The translations under genes and the position numbers were made by a program. From positions 826,233 through 890,232 of the forward strand of contig NW_006768780.1 of assembly GCF_000204055.1 (NCBI RefSeq): a DNA stretch of 64,000 nt, given 5' to 3'. The notes below the pieces were generated by a model. That model made no database searches. It was not told where the DNA came from and saw only the letters and a program-made list of their open reading frames with translations. This document shows, one piece after another, positions 33,395 to 45,691 of the stretch. Source of the stretch: Melampsora larici-populina 98AG31. Taxonomy: Eukaryota; Basidiomycota; Pucciniomycetes; Pucciniales; Melampsoraceae. Positions within the stretch are counted from its first letter, which is position 1. Every line of letters begins with the position of its first letter.

Positions 33395-34555
33395 ACGGAC
33401 GTATATTTCTGTCCTTCAGCTCTATCATTGGGTTCCCTTCGGGTGGCACTTCTTGATTTGATGCTCAACACTTTGGAACACTCTCTATTCGTCTTCGATT
33501 GTTGCATGGTTCTTTCAGTTATCTTTAGCTTTAAACAAATAGTCTGCAATATTTGATTCCAATTCCGCTTGTTCTTTGAGCTTCATGATTATTTTGAGTG
33601 CCCAGATCACGTTGACATCGCACGAGAGTGAGTCTTGACATTGCGGAGTATGGCCTACCTCCCTACCTCAAAAGTAACTCCCTCACTGCGTTTTGTGAAG
33701 CAATGCTCTCGCCCCATGCTCGTGTATTAATCCATACGCGTTGCGAGTTTGATTTGATAATGGGGCGAATACTTTGTAGATGGCAAAAGAGACTCAAACC
33801 GCACCCATGTCAAAACATCAGGTACACGAAAGGAAGTCTTCTACATGATCTCCAAGATTCCTCTCATGTTCGTAGAGCTAACCAAGCGCTGCAAGTGGTT
33901 GACGTTAGAAACCGAGCGGCTGAGCCTCTCGGTCCGCACAGGTTTGGCGTGCTCTGAGTCTGATGATATCCCTGAAAATAACGAACCAAGACCACCCGCG
34001 AACCAAATCAGAACACGAAACCTTAGAGGTTGTAGTTCCTCGTTCCTCCTCATATTTATCAAAAGTGGAAACGTATCAAAGATTTTGCGCCACTTTTTTT
34101 CTTGTCATAAAGCAATACTGAAATTCGCTAGATGAAAGTCTACAACATTTACTGTGCATCGATTAGCAATTTACTATACTCCACAGTTTTCGAACAGGTG
34201 TGTGGGTTCAGGATGCTGCCACTGGACCTGATTTTAAAAACACTGTGCTCGAGCTGGCTCGAGAATTTCTCATTTGAGTGAGGAGAAAGCTTTACATAAT
34301 CGATCTGCGTCGTTTGCCCAAGATGGAATGGTGCGGAAGGGGTTCCAGCATTCATGACCGAGGGATGAGGCTCGCCGCTCAGGGTGGTCGGCTATACCGA
34401 AAAGCGAGCCCGCTCGTTCAGGCAGTCTCGGGGTCATGTGAGGGCCGGATCACTGACATCAATTTACCCAAGGCCGGGTCAAAAACTTCAACCTTCACCC
34501 ATAAATTTTGAAATCGCGTCAAACCTTACAAAACTCAACAACCAAGAAAATCAAA
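33395..34555. other. Intergenic stretch between the secreted-protein gene and nse1
   Basis: No coding sequence is supported. The first part is the 3' region of the upstream gene. 34140-34550 contains the putative nse1 promoter and leader, ending in CAAAATG at the nse1 start. Confidence 0.4.
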
Positions 34556-36132
34556 ATGACGGTAAGCTCAGATTTCCTTTCTTCGATTGTCCCAAGATGT
34601 CCATGAAAACAAAGTTACATCCAATTAATCGATCCTTCAATCCATCTGACTATCTCATAGATTCTTACAGACCATCATCATCTTTTCCTACAAGCTATGT
34701 TACTTCGACGCGTCGCGCCCTACAAAACATGGGACACGATTTTTAAAAAATGTCGTACTTTAGTAGATCGTAAGTTCTTTTTAAACCAATCTAACTTTAA
34801 ATTGATTAGAATCTAAAGTCGTTAAGACTCTTTTGTTTTTTTTTTGTTCATCATCTAGCTCGAGATCGAGAACCAGTCTTTGAAACCCTTATACGAGATA
34901 TCAATCATCGTTTAGAACCTTTAGGATTTCGAATCGCTCAAACTGTTGATGGTGGAATCGGACCAATAGATGAAAGTCAACAAGACCAAGTCTCAGATGA
35001 ATCAGGTGGAGGTATCTACCCTCGTTCTCAAGGAGAACGTTGGATGGGTCTAGTGAGCACGATCTCCTTTTCTTTTTACAATCATCTGGACTAAAAGCCT
35101 TCTTTTCGGTTTTCGGTTTCGGTTTGCATAGATTAATACTAAAGTAGATAATTCAGCAAAACTAGCTACCGAACTTACACCTGCTGAATTGAATTTTTTT
35201 AGAAGAGTGATTAGTCGGATTATAAGAGCACCTAATCATCGATATTGTATTTCACTTCATGAAGCCATTCGATCACATACCAAAATTCAAGGAATGAAAA
35301 AAGGAGACGCACAAAACGTTTTAGATGTTCTAGTTAAAAAAGGTATAAGTTCTTTTTCAAGATTGTTTTTTCTTCATAAAGAAAAGTCTCTTACTGAATT
35401 TGATGTCTATGTTTTTCAGGTTGGTTATCGTATGTAGCAGGGATTTATACTCTATCTATTAGAGCACAATTAGAATTAGATCCATATTTCGAAAAAACCT
35501 TTGACCTAGAAGACTTACCACCACAATGTCTTAAATGTAAGAATATAGTCATGAGAGTAAGGAAACTTTTTTTTGGGTTGAATTTTTTTGGGTTTTTTTA
35601 TTTCATTCCAAATGATTAATTCGGTTTTTTTGGGGTTGATTCAGGGATATAAATGTCCAAAGGATGAATGTCGAGGAGCATTACATGTTCAATGTGAAGC
35701 AGTTTGGAAAAGGACTCAAAGTAAATGCTCTGAATGTAAAGGGTAAGTTTTTTTCAAGTAGATAGTATATCTCAAAGTCTGCGATGATCTAATGTTTGAT
35801 TCAACCTATTTAGGAAATGGTCCAATGAGACTCTTATTGGACAAGATGCACCAGATGGACTGGTGCTTGATACAGAAGAAGAATCAGAGGTAGAAGCCAA
35901 GGAAGAAGAAGAGGAAGAAGAAGAAGGAACGCAACAGACTCAAACTCAAACCCAAGCTTCTAAAGGTAAAAGACGTAGTACAGCTTCAAGTCAAAAGAGT
36001 CAAAAGAAGAGTCGAAATAGTAGAGCTCCTATACATGATTCTGATGATTCTGATGATGATCGAGGAGAAGGACCGAGTCAACCGCGTAATGGTCGTACTC
36101 CTGCTTCACGTCGAAGCTCTCGATATGGTTAA
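34556..36132 (+). CDS. nse1: Nse1, RING-like subunit of the Smc5/6 complex (357 aa)
   Basis: Nse1 pairs with Nse3 and Nse4 in the Smc5/6 complex that protects the genome during replication and recombination. Seven exons join in phase: 34556-34561 (only ATG ACG), 34661-34769, 34859-35052, 35132-35342, 35420-35556, 35645-35742 and 35814-36132. The protein begins MTILTDHHHLFLQAMLLRRV, the typical Nse1 start. A winged-helix-type region follows, then the variant RING: CLKCK, YKCPKDECRGALHVQCEAVW, KCSECKG, with C/H spacing of Nse1 proteins. The C-terminus (about residue 270 on) is an acidic Glu run followed by Ser/Arg/Lys-rich low-complexity sequence and DSDDSDDD. That tail is longer than usual. 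The 6-nt first exon decides the start and would be missed by simple gene finders. Confidence 0.88.
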
Positions 36133-36565
36133 CATCTGAATGAGTTGATTCATTTCACCAAGAACAAGTACATTGGTTTGATAACAACAATGGCAATAGC
36201 CTGATTTCAAGTCGATTCAATAATCATAAATAAATCTTACTGTGTTTTTTTTACATTTTTTAACATTCCATCATTTACTTACTTGTTTTATTTAACAACA
36301 TCGGTAAGAATAGTCAAATCGAAATTAAAGTAAATATTGATAAATAAAGAAGAAATGTGTTTATGTTTGTAATTTTGTAGATAAGTTGCTTGTTTTAATG
36401 AAGATTTGAGGTCTTTCAAACAAAAAGCTTTCTTAATGACATCTTTTTCAATTGTTCAGTTCCAATCTTTCAAAACAACACGAAACGGGATATAAGCAAG
36501 TCAATATGATGCATAAGAAAGACAAAGAAGATGGTAAAATAAGATTTGAAGAGTAGAAGGATGAT
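36133..36565. other. AT-rich 3' spacer between convergent genes
   Basis: Lies between the stop of nse1 (plus) and the stop of the minus-strand gene at 36566. AT-rich with polyadenylation-like AATAAA strings. Nothing else is seen. Confidence 0.5.
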
Positions 36566-37019
36566 TCAATTTTTGGGTCGATTACGTAACCAACTGGGTT
36601 CAGGACCATTCATGAATCGATTCTTGATTGGTGAAGGATGAAGTTGATTTTGTTGAGTGGTAGCCCAAATCACTTTTCTTGATGGATTGATTGTATTCTG
36701 ATTGGGGATTGAGATTGAATGATGATAATAATTAGATGAAAGGAAAACAGCTTGATGTTCTAATTGATCTGAATAAGTTTCGATTTCTAAAAGTTTAGAT
36801 TCAAATCGTTGATGATTTCCTTCTTCTTTACCAATCTTGATCAATTCTTGAATTTCTCTTCTACACAACATAACAATTCGATTCGATTCATTTCATCTCA
36901 TTTCGTTGCATTTCATTGGTTTCTTGTTTCTTTCTATTTCTTTTTTGGGGGGTTTTGTTTGAAGTCAAAACTCACCTTGCACAATAACCTACGAATCTGA
37001 TTCTATGTCGATCTGGCAT
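36566..37019 (-). CDS. Small conserved-looking protein of unknown function (112 aa)
   Basis: Two exons on the minus strand, 37019-36976 and 36860-36566, join in phase across a GTGAGT...TGTAG intron. The protein starts MPDRHRIRFVGYCARREIQE, followed by a helical KEEGNHQRFESKLLEIETYS region and a basic, Asn/Pro-rich C-terminus ending LRNRPKN. No signal peptide or membrane segment is visible. The basic start and size would suit a small mitochondrial or RNA-binding protein, but I do not recognise it. It is transcribed divergently from the PPR gene, sharing a 330-bp promoter region. Support is the clean splice join and amphipathic content. Confidence 0.6.
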
Positions 37020-37348
37020 CTTGATGGCTATTCTGATTAATCTTCTATAGATTGAATTGATGATGGGTACCTTTTTTGACCAATTTGAATGACTGCTTGT
37101 CATCCTTGACCGATGCCTTGACCGGGCTTGTTGACCTTGAGTCTGCCAAGTTGAGGTCAACAGTTGCAGAACTCGATTCTCATCAATTTGGATGAAGCCA
37201 TGAGATATTTGATAGTAGCATAATATGTTAGTAGTGAGTGAATGACCTCATTGAAGTCATGTTGGTTTTTTGAGGATTTTGTTTTGGTTTTTGGATTAAT
37301 TTTTTTGGAATTTGAGTTCTTGACCAATCGATTTACCACTTCAAATCC
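37020..37348. promoter_or_regulatory. Bidirectional promoter region
   Basis: 329 bp separate the start codons of the divergent 112-aa gene and the PPR gene. It contains T-rich tracts (37265-37315) and a cluster of TTGACC/GGTCAA words (37075-37160) on both strands. No TATA box is obvious. Confidence 0.4.
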
Positions 37349-40300
37349 ATGACATCTTCATTCACCTCAACTCATTCTCAACAATTCATCAAGTCTAGTC
37401 TCATCATCAACAAAATCAAACATCAATCTTCTTCATCATCAAATCTAAAGATCATCAATTCAATTCAATCTAAACTTCGATCACATTCAAAAAAATCAAA
37501 TCATCATCAATTCTATACTTCAACCTTATCAAAACATCTCTCAATTCATGCTACAACATATCCATCATCTCCTTCTAGTTCATCAGTGCAGTCTCATCAG
37601 CAAAATACCGCTTCTTCCTCTTCCTCATCATCCTCTTCCTGGTGGCAGCAGGTTTGTAGATGGTTTTTCTCGTCTAATTTATTTTGTATCTTAAACTGAC
37701 ACTCAATCTATCTCAGTCCTCCCATCAGTCAGACTATAATGAGTCATATGGAACTTCTCAATCAAACAGCGCTCAATCTCATCTAGTTTCCAGGCCTAAT
37801 CAACTCTTAAGCCGACAAAAAGCTCAGATCGTCTTTCGTCAACACCTTCGTCATCATCCTGATCCAATCAACACCCTTCTGATCCCACACGAACATGGTG
37901 GTCTCCTCTCGATTTGTGATACAATTTGGTCCCATCTTCAACCTGGAGAAAACCTCGAACACGTGATCGAATTACAGAGACTTTCCATTTCGGATCTCTT
38001 CCTCTATGCCCAATCCCGTCAAACGCATCTTCAACCTAAACAAGCTCAAAGACTCATCCAAGATATCCTCAAATTACTCATCACTAGCGATCTCTCCCCC
38101 AAGATCTTGACCACTCTCGGTCTTGATCCGATCAAAGGATGGAGAAACATGGTTCGAGAACCCGTTCGGATCTTCATGCTCAATCAATTCCTCAAACTCT
38201 TAAACTCTCTCGATCTGCCTCCCTCAGACTGGTGGGAATCACAATTTCTATCACTCTCTGAAGCTCAGCTTAATCATTCATTCAATCTTCAGCAACTCGA
38301 AAGATTAGGTCTCACAATCATCACTGCACTCTCTAAACAAGGTTCATCCTATCAAGCCTTACGACTCTTTCGAACCCTGCATCTTCTTTTGCCACCTATC
38401 CCAAGTCACCCCTTTCTCTCGGATGATGGAGATCCTTCAAACCCAACATCTTCAATCTGTAAAGCTGCCACTGGTCTCATTCTTGCTGAAGCGCTCTTTG
38501 CTAAGAAACGGATTGACGAAGCCGATGAAGTCATACGTAAACTACCACGCAATTCTTCTCACGGCTTAATCCATCAGAGATATCTTCTGACTGCGTTATC
38601 AATTAAATCGGTCATTGGTGATCTTGAAGCTGTCGACTTACTTGGAAAGGATTACATGAAAGTATGGAATGCTGAGGATTTGAGAGAAGTCAATGCTCGA
38701 AATCAACGTCGAAGGACACTTCAACGTCAACCTGCTTCACTTACCTATGCACGAGCCAGAATTCAAGCCCTAAGCGTGAATGGAAAGCTGAATGAAGCAG
38801 AAGAACTTTTCAGACTCACGATTGAACAGACTGATAAACTTCAATCCTTGACGTCGTTTCATGAATATGGTCTAGCCGATCTTTATGCAGAGATGATGAA
38901 AGCTCATGTTGAAGTAGATGGTTTAGAAGCAGCACACGTTCTACTAGACGAATTGCTTTTGAACCGACCTCGGATAGTGGATCAAAGGCATTTCAACCTC
39001 CTACTTCAAGGTTATGCTACTCGAACAGATCTATCGGGTTGTATCAAGATACTGGAAGAGATGATTCAGAGAAAGGTTTCAGCGGATTTACATCTATATG
39101 GAAATCTATGTTTGATGTTTTCAAACGTTCATGAACCTGCCTCAGTCTTGAGAGTGATTGAGATCGTGATGGAAAGAGGATGGGCTCCGAGTCGAGAGTT
39201 GTGGAACATCTTACTGGATTGTTACGTCGAAGGCGGTGATTGGTTGAGAGCATCTAAATTATTGGCTTTCGTTGAATCCGAGGATCGGAGGAGACAGAAA
39301 GAACCAGATGCTGTGACGAAGGGAATTGTATTGAAGGCTCTAGTCTTGTCAGGTGCACCGACTGATGAAGTGGTTGAAACTTTCAAAGCAATGTATAACG
39401 AACGTACAGGTGGTGGTTTAGCTGATACACGAGCTTATACACTCTTACTGCAATCTGTTTGTGATTCAGGTATGATGGACTTGGCAGAAGCTATCTTTTT
39501 CAGTCTGAAAGAACACGCCCCTGCAGGAGTGGAGCCCAATGTATTTATGTATGGTATCATGATCTGTGCTTTCTTGAGGCTGGGGAAGAAGTCATTGGCT
39601 CAATTTTATTTTCAAGATATGCGACAATACGGACTCCGGCCTAATTCAATCATCTATTCGATGATCACTGCTGCTTATGCTCGATCATCTGGCTCACCTA
39701 CACCTTCTCCCAACACGCCTCTCGATGATACCTCCCAGACCACCCCAACTCTAGATGAGGAGCCGGCAAGTGGACTAGCAAAGGATGGCGTCAGTCTAGC
39801 ACGAGAGATGGTAGAAAAATTTAAGCGAGAGATGGCGGCTGATGGACTGTCACTCGAAACTGAGCAAGACACCAAGCTAGGCGAGACCCAAGATCTCGGA
39901 CTGACCCGATCATCACCTCAATCACATCGACGTCGTAGGCGATTAGTAGCTTATGACATGCCATCTGTTCGTCAACAAGCTTCACATCGTCTTCTTGCAC
40001 CTATCATTCAATCTTATGTGAAATTAGCTAGACCAGCTAAAGCTTTAGAAGTAGTTAAAGAGTTGGTGGAAAGTCTTGAAAATGAAACAAAAGGATCTCG
40101 TAAGAAAGGCAGAGGATTGATTGAGTTGGATGTATATACGATGTTATTAGATGGCTATAGACGAGCAAATGATCCGATGGGAGTGATGGAGATCTGGGAA
40201 AGGATCTTTAAAGAGGCCAAAGCAACAAGTGAAGATGATCGGCTTAGGTCAATACTGATGGAGAAGACTTTGAAGTTATCGGGACTTGTTCCATCGATCA

Positions 40301-41424
40301 TCCAAAGTGGCAAAGGAGAAAATCCGAGTCAAACGAAGAGTTACAAGCTTTGTTTACCTTTATCAATTTATACTGATTCGCTCTCGAGTCATGGATTTCA
40401 TCAAGAGTTGAGATCAACTTGGGAATCGGTTCAAGAAGCTGGTTTTGCATTTGATCCTGCTAACTTTAATCATCTTTGTTTGGCAAGTTTCAAATCAGGA
40501 AACCCTAGATTAGCTTGGGAGATTGTAGAGTATGTTTTATTGATAGATGAACAGGGTGAAGGAGGAGGAGAAGTTGAGAGTTTAGTAAAAGAAGAAGAAA
40601 AGCAAGAATTTGGAGGATGGTCAAATGAAAGTTCTTCAAGAGATCATTGGCCCAATTTTTTACGTGCTAGTGTGAGTAGAAGAAGAGCGATGAAACCATT
40701 GCCTATCTCATCATCATCATCATCATCATCATCATTTTTTAAAGGAAGTGGGATTGAAGAAACAGGACTTGTAAGAGCAGATGAAACTGATGGACCAGTT
40801 AGACCACCTAATCGAACGTCTTTACGTAAAACACAAAGATTTGATGATCAACTTGCCACACGAAGTTCATTAGAAAGTTTATTAAATTCGTTAAGATCCA
40901 CTAGTATGATAGAAAATCCAATCCAATCCACTTCATCAAATGAAATGGAATATGAAACTAGAATTCAATCCAATCAACCGATCATGAATCCAAAACAAAG
41001 ATGGAGTTTTCAAATCTTATCGATTGGAAAAGCAAGAAAAAGTTTAAATTGGAAACCATATGAAAAGATTTTAAGAAGATTACATGGATCGATGTGGAGA
41101 GAATGTTCAGAAGAGATCATCAAAGGAAACCAAAGCGATGAAAACATTCAAGAGATTGTTAATGGATATTTAAAAAAGTATCCCAAGACTATGAAATCAG
41201 TTTTGGTTTATGCATTAGGTGAAAGAGGTATCAAGAATTTAATGATCAAGAGTGAAAGGAAAAATCGTGTTGATCATCAAGATGCTTGGTTAGAATTGGC
41301 TATTGAGGATTTGGTACATAGAGTGATTGGTAGAACTAAAGAGAGGATTAGAGGGATTCGTAATTCTAGGTTTGAGATTGATGATCATGATGATGATGAA
41401 GTGATTCAAGGAATTAATGATTGA
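37349..41424 (+). CDS. Large pentatricopeptide-repeat (PPR) protein, probably mitochondrial (1336 aa)
   Basis: PPR proteins bind organellar transcripts and guide their processing, stability or translation. Exons 37349-37651 and 37717-41424 join in phase. The first 100 residues are Ser/Lys/His-rich with hardly any acidic residues, consistent with a mitochondrial presequence. The middle contains repeats of about 35 residues with the helical PPR look, such as YARARIQALSVNGKLNEAEE, FNLLLQGYATRTDLSGCIKI, LWNILLDCYVEGGDWLRASK, YTLLLQSVCDSGMMDLAEAI and IYSMITAAYARSS. Two low-complexity insertions (SPTPSPNTPL near residue 665, and a poly-Ser run near 40700) interrupt the array. The length is at the upper end for fungal PPR proteins. 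Which transcript it serves cannot be told from sequence. Confidence 0.88.
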
Positions 41425-42164
41425 TTGGATTGCAGTTTTGATTTTGGATGTGTATGGGTTTTGTTTTGTTTTTGAGTGAGAGTTTAGATTGAGGTTTTAA
41501 GTTTAGGTGAGTTAATTGAGAGTTTGAAGAGAGAAATGTTGAGATTTTGGAGAATTGATTTTTTGAACTTTTTGGTTTTTTTTTTTGATTTAGAAAACCA
41601 ACTTGATGAGAATTTTGTTGATCAGAATTTGTTTGTGAGATTTGAAAAACGTGATCAAATAGAATCGTGCAGCTCGTTCACTGGCCCAGTCTCCTCGTGA
41701 CATCTCGAGATAATTTCGAGCCAAAGTGAAAGCTGAGCTGTGTGAGTCGAGAATGGCATCTTGATACATATCAAGTCTCGAGGGGATATGCAGGTACTTG
41801 TTTGTATCTCTGAGAAATCAAAGGTAGAAGATCGAGTTGAGAAGCTTTGATGGAGAATGAATGCCTTGATGATAGTATGTACGAAGATGGTGCGCGAGTC
41901 TCACAGTTTAAAATCATCAATCAGGTTAAAATACATCTCTCGAGTCTACGCACTATTAGTATAGTCAATCATGATTCATGCCAACACCAAATGTCTTGCT
42001 GGTCTGCCAAGCAATTGTCGACTTCATGCAACAGTCTTAGTATCTTTGATGGAGCTTGGAAAAACAATTATAGAGGACTGAGACTTTGAGGAGAAAGGCG
42101 CATACATTTGATTATGAAAAGAGTGTGAATGAGCCAGTAGATCACCTTGATAGATTTTTCTAAG
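41425..42164. other. Intergenic stretch
   Basis: 3' region of the PPR gene followed by unassigned AT-rich sequence. No supported gene. Confidence 0.4.
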
Positions 42165-42470
42165 CCAAAGTTCACCCATCTACTTTGTCTCCTTTGAGCT
42201 TTACTGTGATGAGTTGACCTGAATTTGCAGCCCAAAAGTATCTCTCATAGGTTGTGCTGCGGTCGACTTGCTTGTGAGAGGTTGATTGGGAAACAGACTG
42301 TCCAGAACATGGCTAATAACATTTTTGGAGTGTATGAAAATAAGTATGTATACCAATATAACACTTCTGTGGATGATGTCGCGTTGTAATCATCTTTCTT
42401 GGTGAGACGCTGGATTGAAGATTTAAAGATGTCACACGGGAATGAAAGTACTTCGAGCCCAGGTATGAGG
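42165..42470 (-). pseudogene. Degenerate fragment of a duplicate of the neighbouring 740-aa secreted-protein gene
   Basis: The plus-strand text follows that of 44103-44405 in the next gene word by word with substitutions and small indels. Examples are CCATCTACTTTG for CCATCTCCACCG, AGTATCTCTCATAGGTTGTGCTG for the matching TATCTCATTGATTGTGCTG, AACATGGCTAATAACATTTTT for AACATGGCTGAGCACATTTC, and GAATGAAAGTACTTC for GATTGAAAGTACTTC. The orientation is the same as the intact gene, so a tandem duplicate decayed here. No open frame remains. Confidence 0.75.
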
Positions 42471-43392
42471 TTGGCTTATGTGGTGTGTGCATGAAGTTAG
42501 AACTTGCTTTAACTCAGTCTGTACCAGATCTTTACCCTTTCATGAATTGATCATGGATTTCATGCACTGAATCCATTAAATGGTCTTATAAAAGGATCAC
42601 AAAAGGTTTATCAGAGTAGTCATATTACATGCAGTGCAGTTTTTATTAAGAGTAGAAGGAGAAGTCACATGATAATCAAGAGTAACTGAAGTGAATTAAG
42701 ATGCAACAAGAGAGTAAGAAAGTTTACAGAGTAAACATGTGAGACAAAAATGATAGCTTCACTGCACATTCTTTGATCATATGTGTCCTCATACACATTG
42801 ATGTAACCTGGAACATGAAAGGCAGTCAGAAAAGGAAAGCTGAACCGAGTTCAAAGAAGACACATTTCATGGGTTCTGTTTTGATGTTATTGATATGATG
42901 AATTGCATTTGATTTGTGTAGTCCAAGTATTGGTATCCCCAGGTTTTTTCACTGTGTGATTGCAATGAGATGATTGGGATCAGGTGGTGTTCTTTCCTGA
43001 ATAGTCTTGGTTCTGATTAGATCTATTCTTCATGGAGTCATCATGATCTTTTCATTAGGACCATGATGAACTGGAGGTGAATCTGATTCTGGAAGTTCAT
43101 TCAGGTCAAACAGATAAGCCTTCTCAATGTGCAAGTTGTGAAGTCTTTGGGGAGGCAATTGATCCATTTCTGGTGGAAGTGATCTGTGGGAATTTTTATT
43201 TGGGTCTAAAGTTTATGTTTCAGTTTAGTGAAGTCCAAAAGAAAAATCATATAAGAAACTCACCTAATGCTGCAGGACTGGAGCCTGCGGTAGAATAAAA
43301 TCCTGGATTATCTGGGCTGAAATTTGTTTGTGTTGTGATAGGTTGTCTTAAAGTTAGATATCTTCTCTTGTATCTGTGTTTTTGTTGGGGAC
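42471..43392. other. Intergenic stretch, possibly further duplicate remnants
   Basis: AT-rich, no supported coding sequence. The similarity to the 740-aa gene fades after about 42470. The 3' region of that gene falls in the right part. Confidence 0.35.
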
Positions 43393-45691
43393 TTACTTGA
43401 TAGAAGATGGTATTTCTATAATTTCTGGTGACTCATCATCTAGAACATTAAAAGTCTTTGTCCTAGACTTTTTTGGCCATCCTTTATCAAAGAAGCCTTT
43501 CTCATTGAAACCTTTCCTTTTTTCTGAAGACTTCTTGGTTTTGGAGAATGTTGTACTTGGATAAGGTTGAGAATAACCTGAATCCTGCTGGTCTTTTAAT
43601 GATTTACAAGAAGTTATGTCCCTTTGATTGTTTGACAATCCATCTGACAACATTGTATATTCATTGAGATTTGGTGTTCCAAAGAATTGAGTCTTCTTTG
43701 GAGCAACTCTTTTTGACTCAACATTTTTCCCTACTGTTGATTTCCCTGTATTATTTGTTTTTTCTGATTTATTCAATAAGAAAGCCCCATGTAGTTCACC
43801 ATTAGAGTGTAGCTCTTTCAAATGATTAAAAGCTTTTCTTTTGAAAGTATTGTATTGATCAGCCATTGAATCCTGGCCTCTGGAGAAATCTTTGGCACTG
43901 TCAAAAACAATTTCAGCCAACTGAGACTTTCTGTCAGTTTCAATAACATAGCTTTGCTTCCGACTAGGGATGATTTTGGAAGTGACAGGATTCCTTTCTT
44001 GAACACCTTTTTTTGAATGCAGAGCCAGGCCCATTTGATTGTAGAAATCATTAAGCTTATCAGATGCAAGAAGATGCTCTTGATAGACTTGTCCAAGCTC
44101 AAAATTCAGCCATCTCCACCGCATTGCTTGATCTTTACCGTAATGATTTGACTTGAATTTGGCCAAAGACCAATGGTATCTCATTGATTGTGCTGTAGTC
44201 AGTTTTTCTTCAAGAGGTTTATTGGGGAAAAGACTCTTCAAAACATGGCTGAGCACATTTCCAGTCCTTCTGATGAAGAGGTAGAACATAACACTGTTGT
44301 TTATAACTCCTTTTTGTTCCTTGTAGTCACCTTTCTTCACAATGAACTTGATTGAGGTTGTGAATATTTCACACAGGATTGAAAGTACTTCTGGATCATC
44401 TTCATCAAGGTTTGATACTAAATCAATTGCTCTAGACATATGCTTCACTGCCAGGTTGTAGGTCAGTATGTTGTCTTGTTTGGCTTCCTGAAATGACCCC
44501 AAGTTTTCTACTCCTTCAAGCTTCTGTGAGACCTTGTAATCCTCAGCTAGAACTTCTTCTGTAATCATGCCAAGCTGATTTGATATCTTGCGGTCATTTT
44601 CACCAAGGATAAACCAAAGCTTGTGAACTTTTTCACTGAACTCAGTGGATTTGTGGCCATATGTTTTCAAGGGATCTTCAAAAAATGGAACTGGAGACCA
44701 TGGATGTCCATTCCAAGGGGTTCTGTTGATTAGGTGCCTATGTATATCAATTGCACTACCTGTATGATCATTAAGAATTTTTGTTTCTTTCATTTTTTGT
44801 GACTGAATTTTAGCAAGATTGCAAATCAAATTCTGATGTTTTAAACCATCATCCACCAAGATTTCAAAGATTTCAAACATATGCATATAATCCCTGTAAT
44901 AGGCACCATATTGTAATTGATCATTCATTTTGAATTGATATGAGATCAGATGTTTTTCAAGTGAGTGATTTGAGCCATACTCCAGGGTCATTGACTTCTG
45001 GAAATTCTCAAGTAATATGTGCCATCCAATTTTTGAGATAGCATAGTCAACAAATGGTGCAACTATTTTCCTTATTATGCGTGGATCTTTATTCTTTGAC
45101 AATTGATTGAGTTTGTTTGACAATTCTGCTTCCAGAAGATCCAGCTTTAGCTGTTCTTTTGTTTTAGAGTGGCCTTTCATCAGGATCAGGATGAGTTGAT
45201 GAACAAGTCTTTCTAAAGGAGACTTTATGTTCACGTTCACTTCGGTAATGCTACTTTCAATTTGTGAATTTTCAGTCATCCAAGAAGGGCAGTCTTTCAA
45301 GATGGGACCTATGTAATAGTTCAATCTTTTCCCAAACATCGTGCTATCTCTGTTTTGCTTGACTACTTCTTCAATTGTTCTTATGTCCCTCCAAGTTTCA
45401 AGGTTCTCATCCTGTAACATGATTTTCTCTATTGGGCCAATTCCCCGCCCAAATTCTTTCACTTGAGATCATGAGATGAAAATCCTATCAGTTATTATTC
45501 AGAAATTGATCTTCAAAAAACTTGAAAATAAGCTGACCATTTTCTATTGCAGGTGATGCCGTTTCCAGTTGACTCATTCCAGGATGGACTGGACCTCCGG
45601 GTAACAATTTGACTGAGACGACTGAGTGTATAAAAGACATGATAACCACAATAGTAAGCATTTTGGCTGAAAAGATATTTGTGTAGGGCAA
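43393..45691 (-). CDS. Secreted protein of unknown family, 740 aa, with basic and SIM-like C-terminus
   Basis: Exon 1 (45691-45538) and exon 2 (45461-43393) join in phase via a GTCAGC...CTCAAG intron to give 741 codons. The N-terminus holds a hydrophobic signal (KMLTIVVIMSFIHSVVSV). The rest is largely helical and charged, with no recognised domain. The C-terminal 90 residues are Lys/Ser-rich and include KKSSEKRKG and GWPKKSRTK, which resemble nuclear localisation signals. The very end, DDESPEIIEIPSS, looks like a SUMO-interacting motif (hydrophobic core next to acidic residues). The gene stays open for over 2 kb despite AT-rich composition, and a decayed duplicate lies 1 kb downstream, suggesting a fast-evolving family. 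A host-targeted effector is a reasonable inference, not shown. Confidence 0.75.

Noticed and set aside
36566..36871. Single-exon reading of the small minus-strand gene from an ATG at 36871
   Set aside because: A two-exon model with consensus splice sites gives a better N-terminus and an ATG at 37019.
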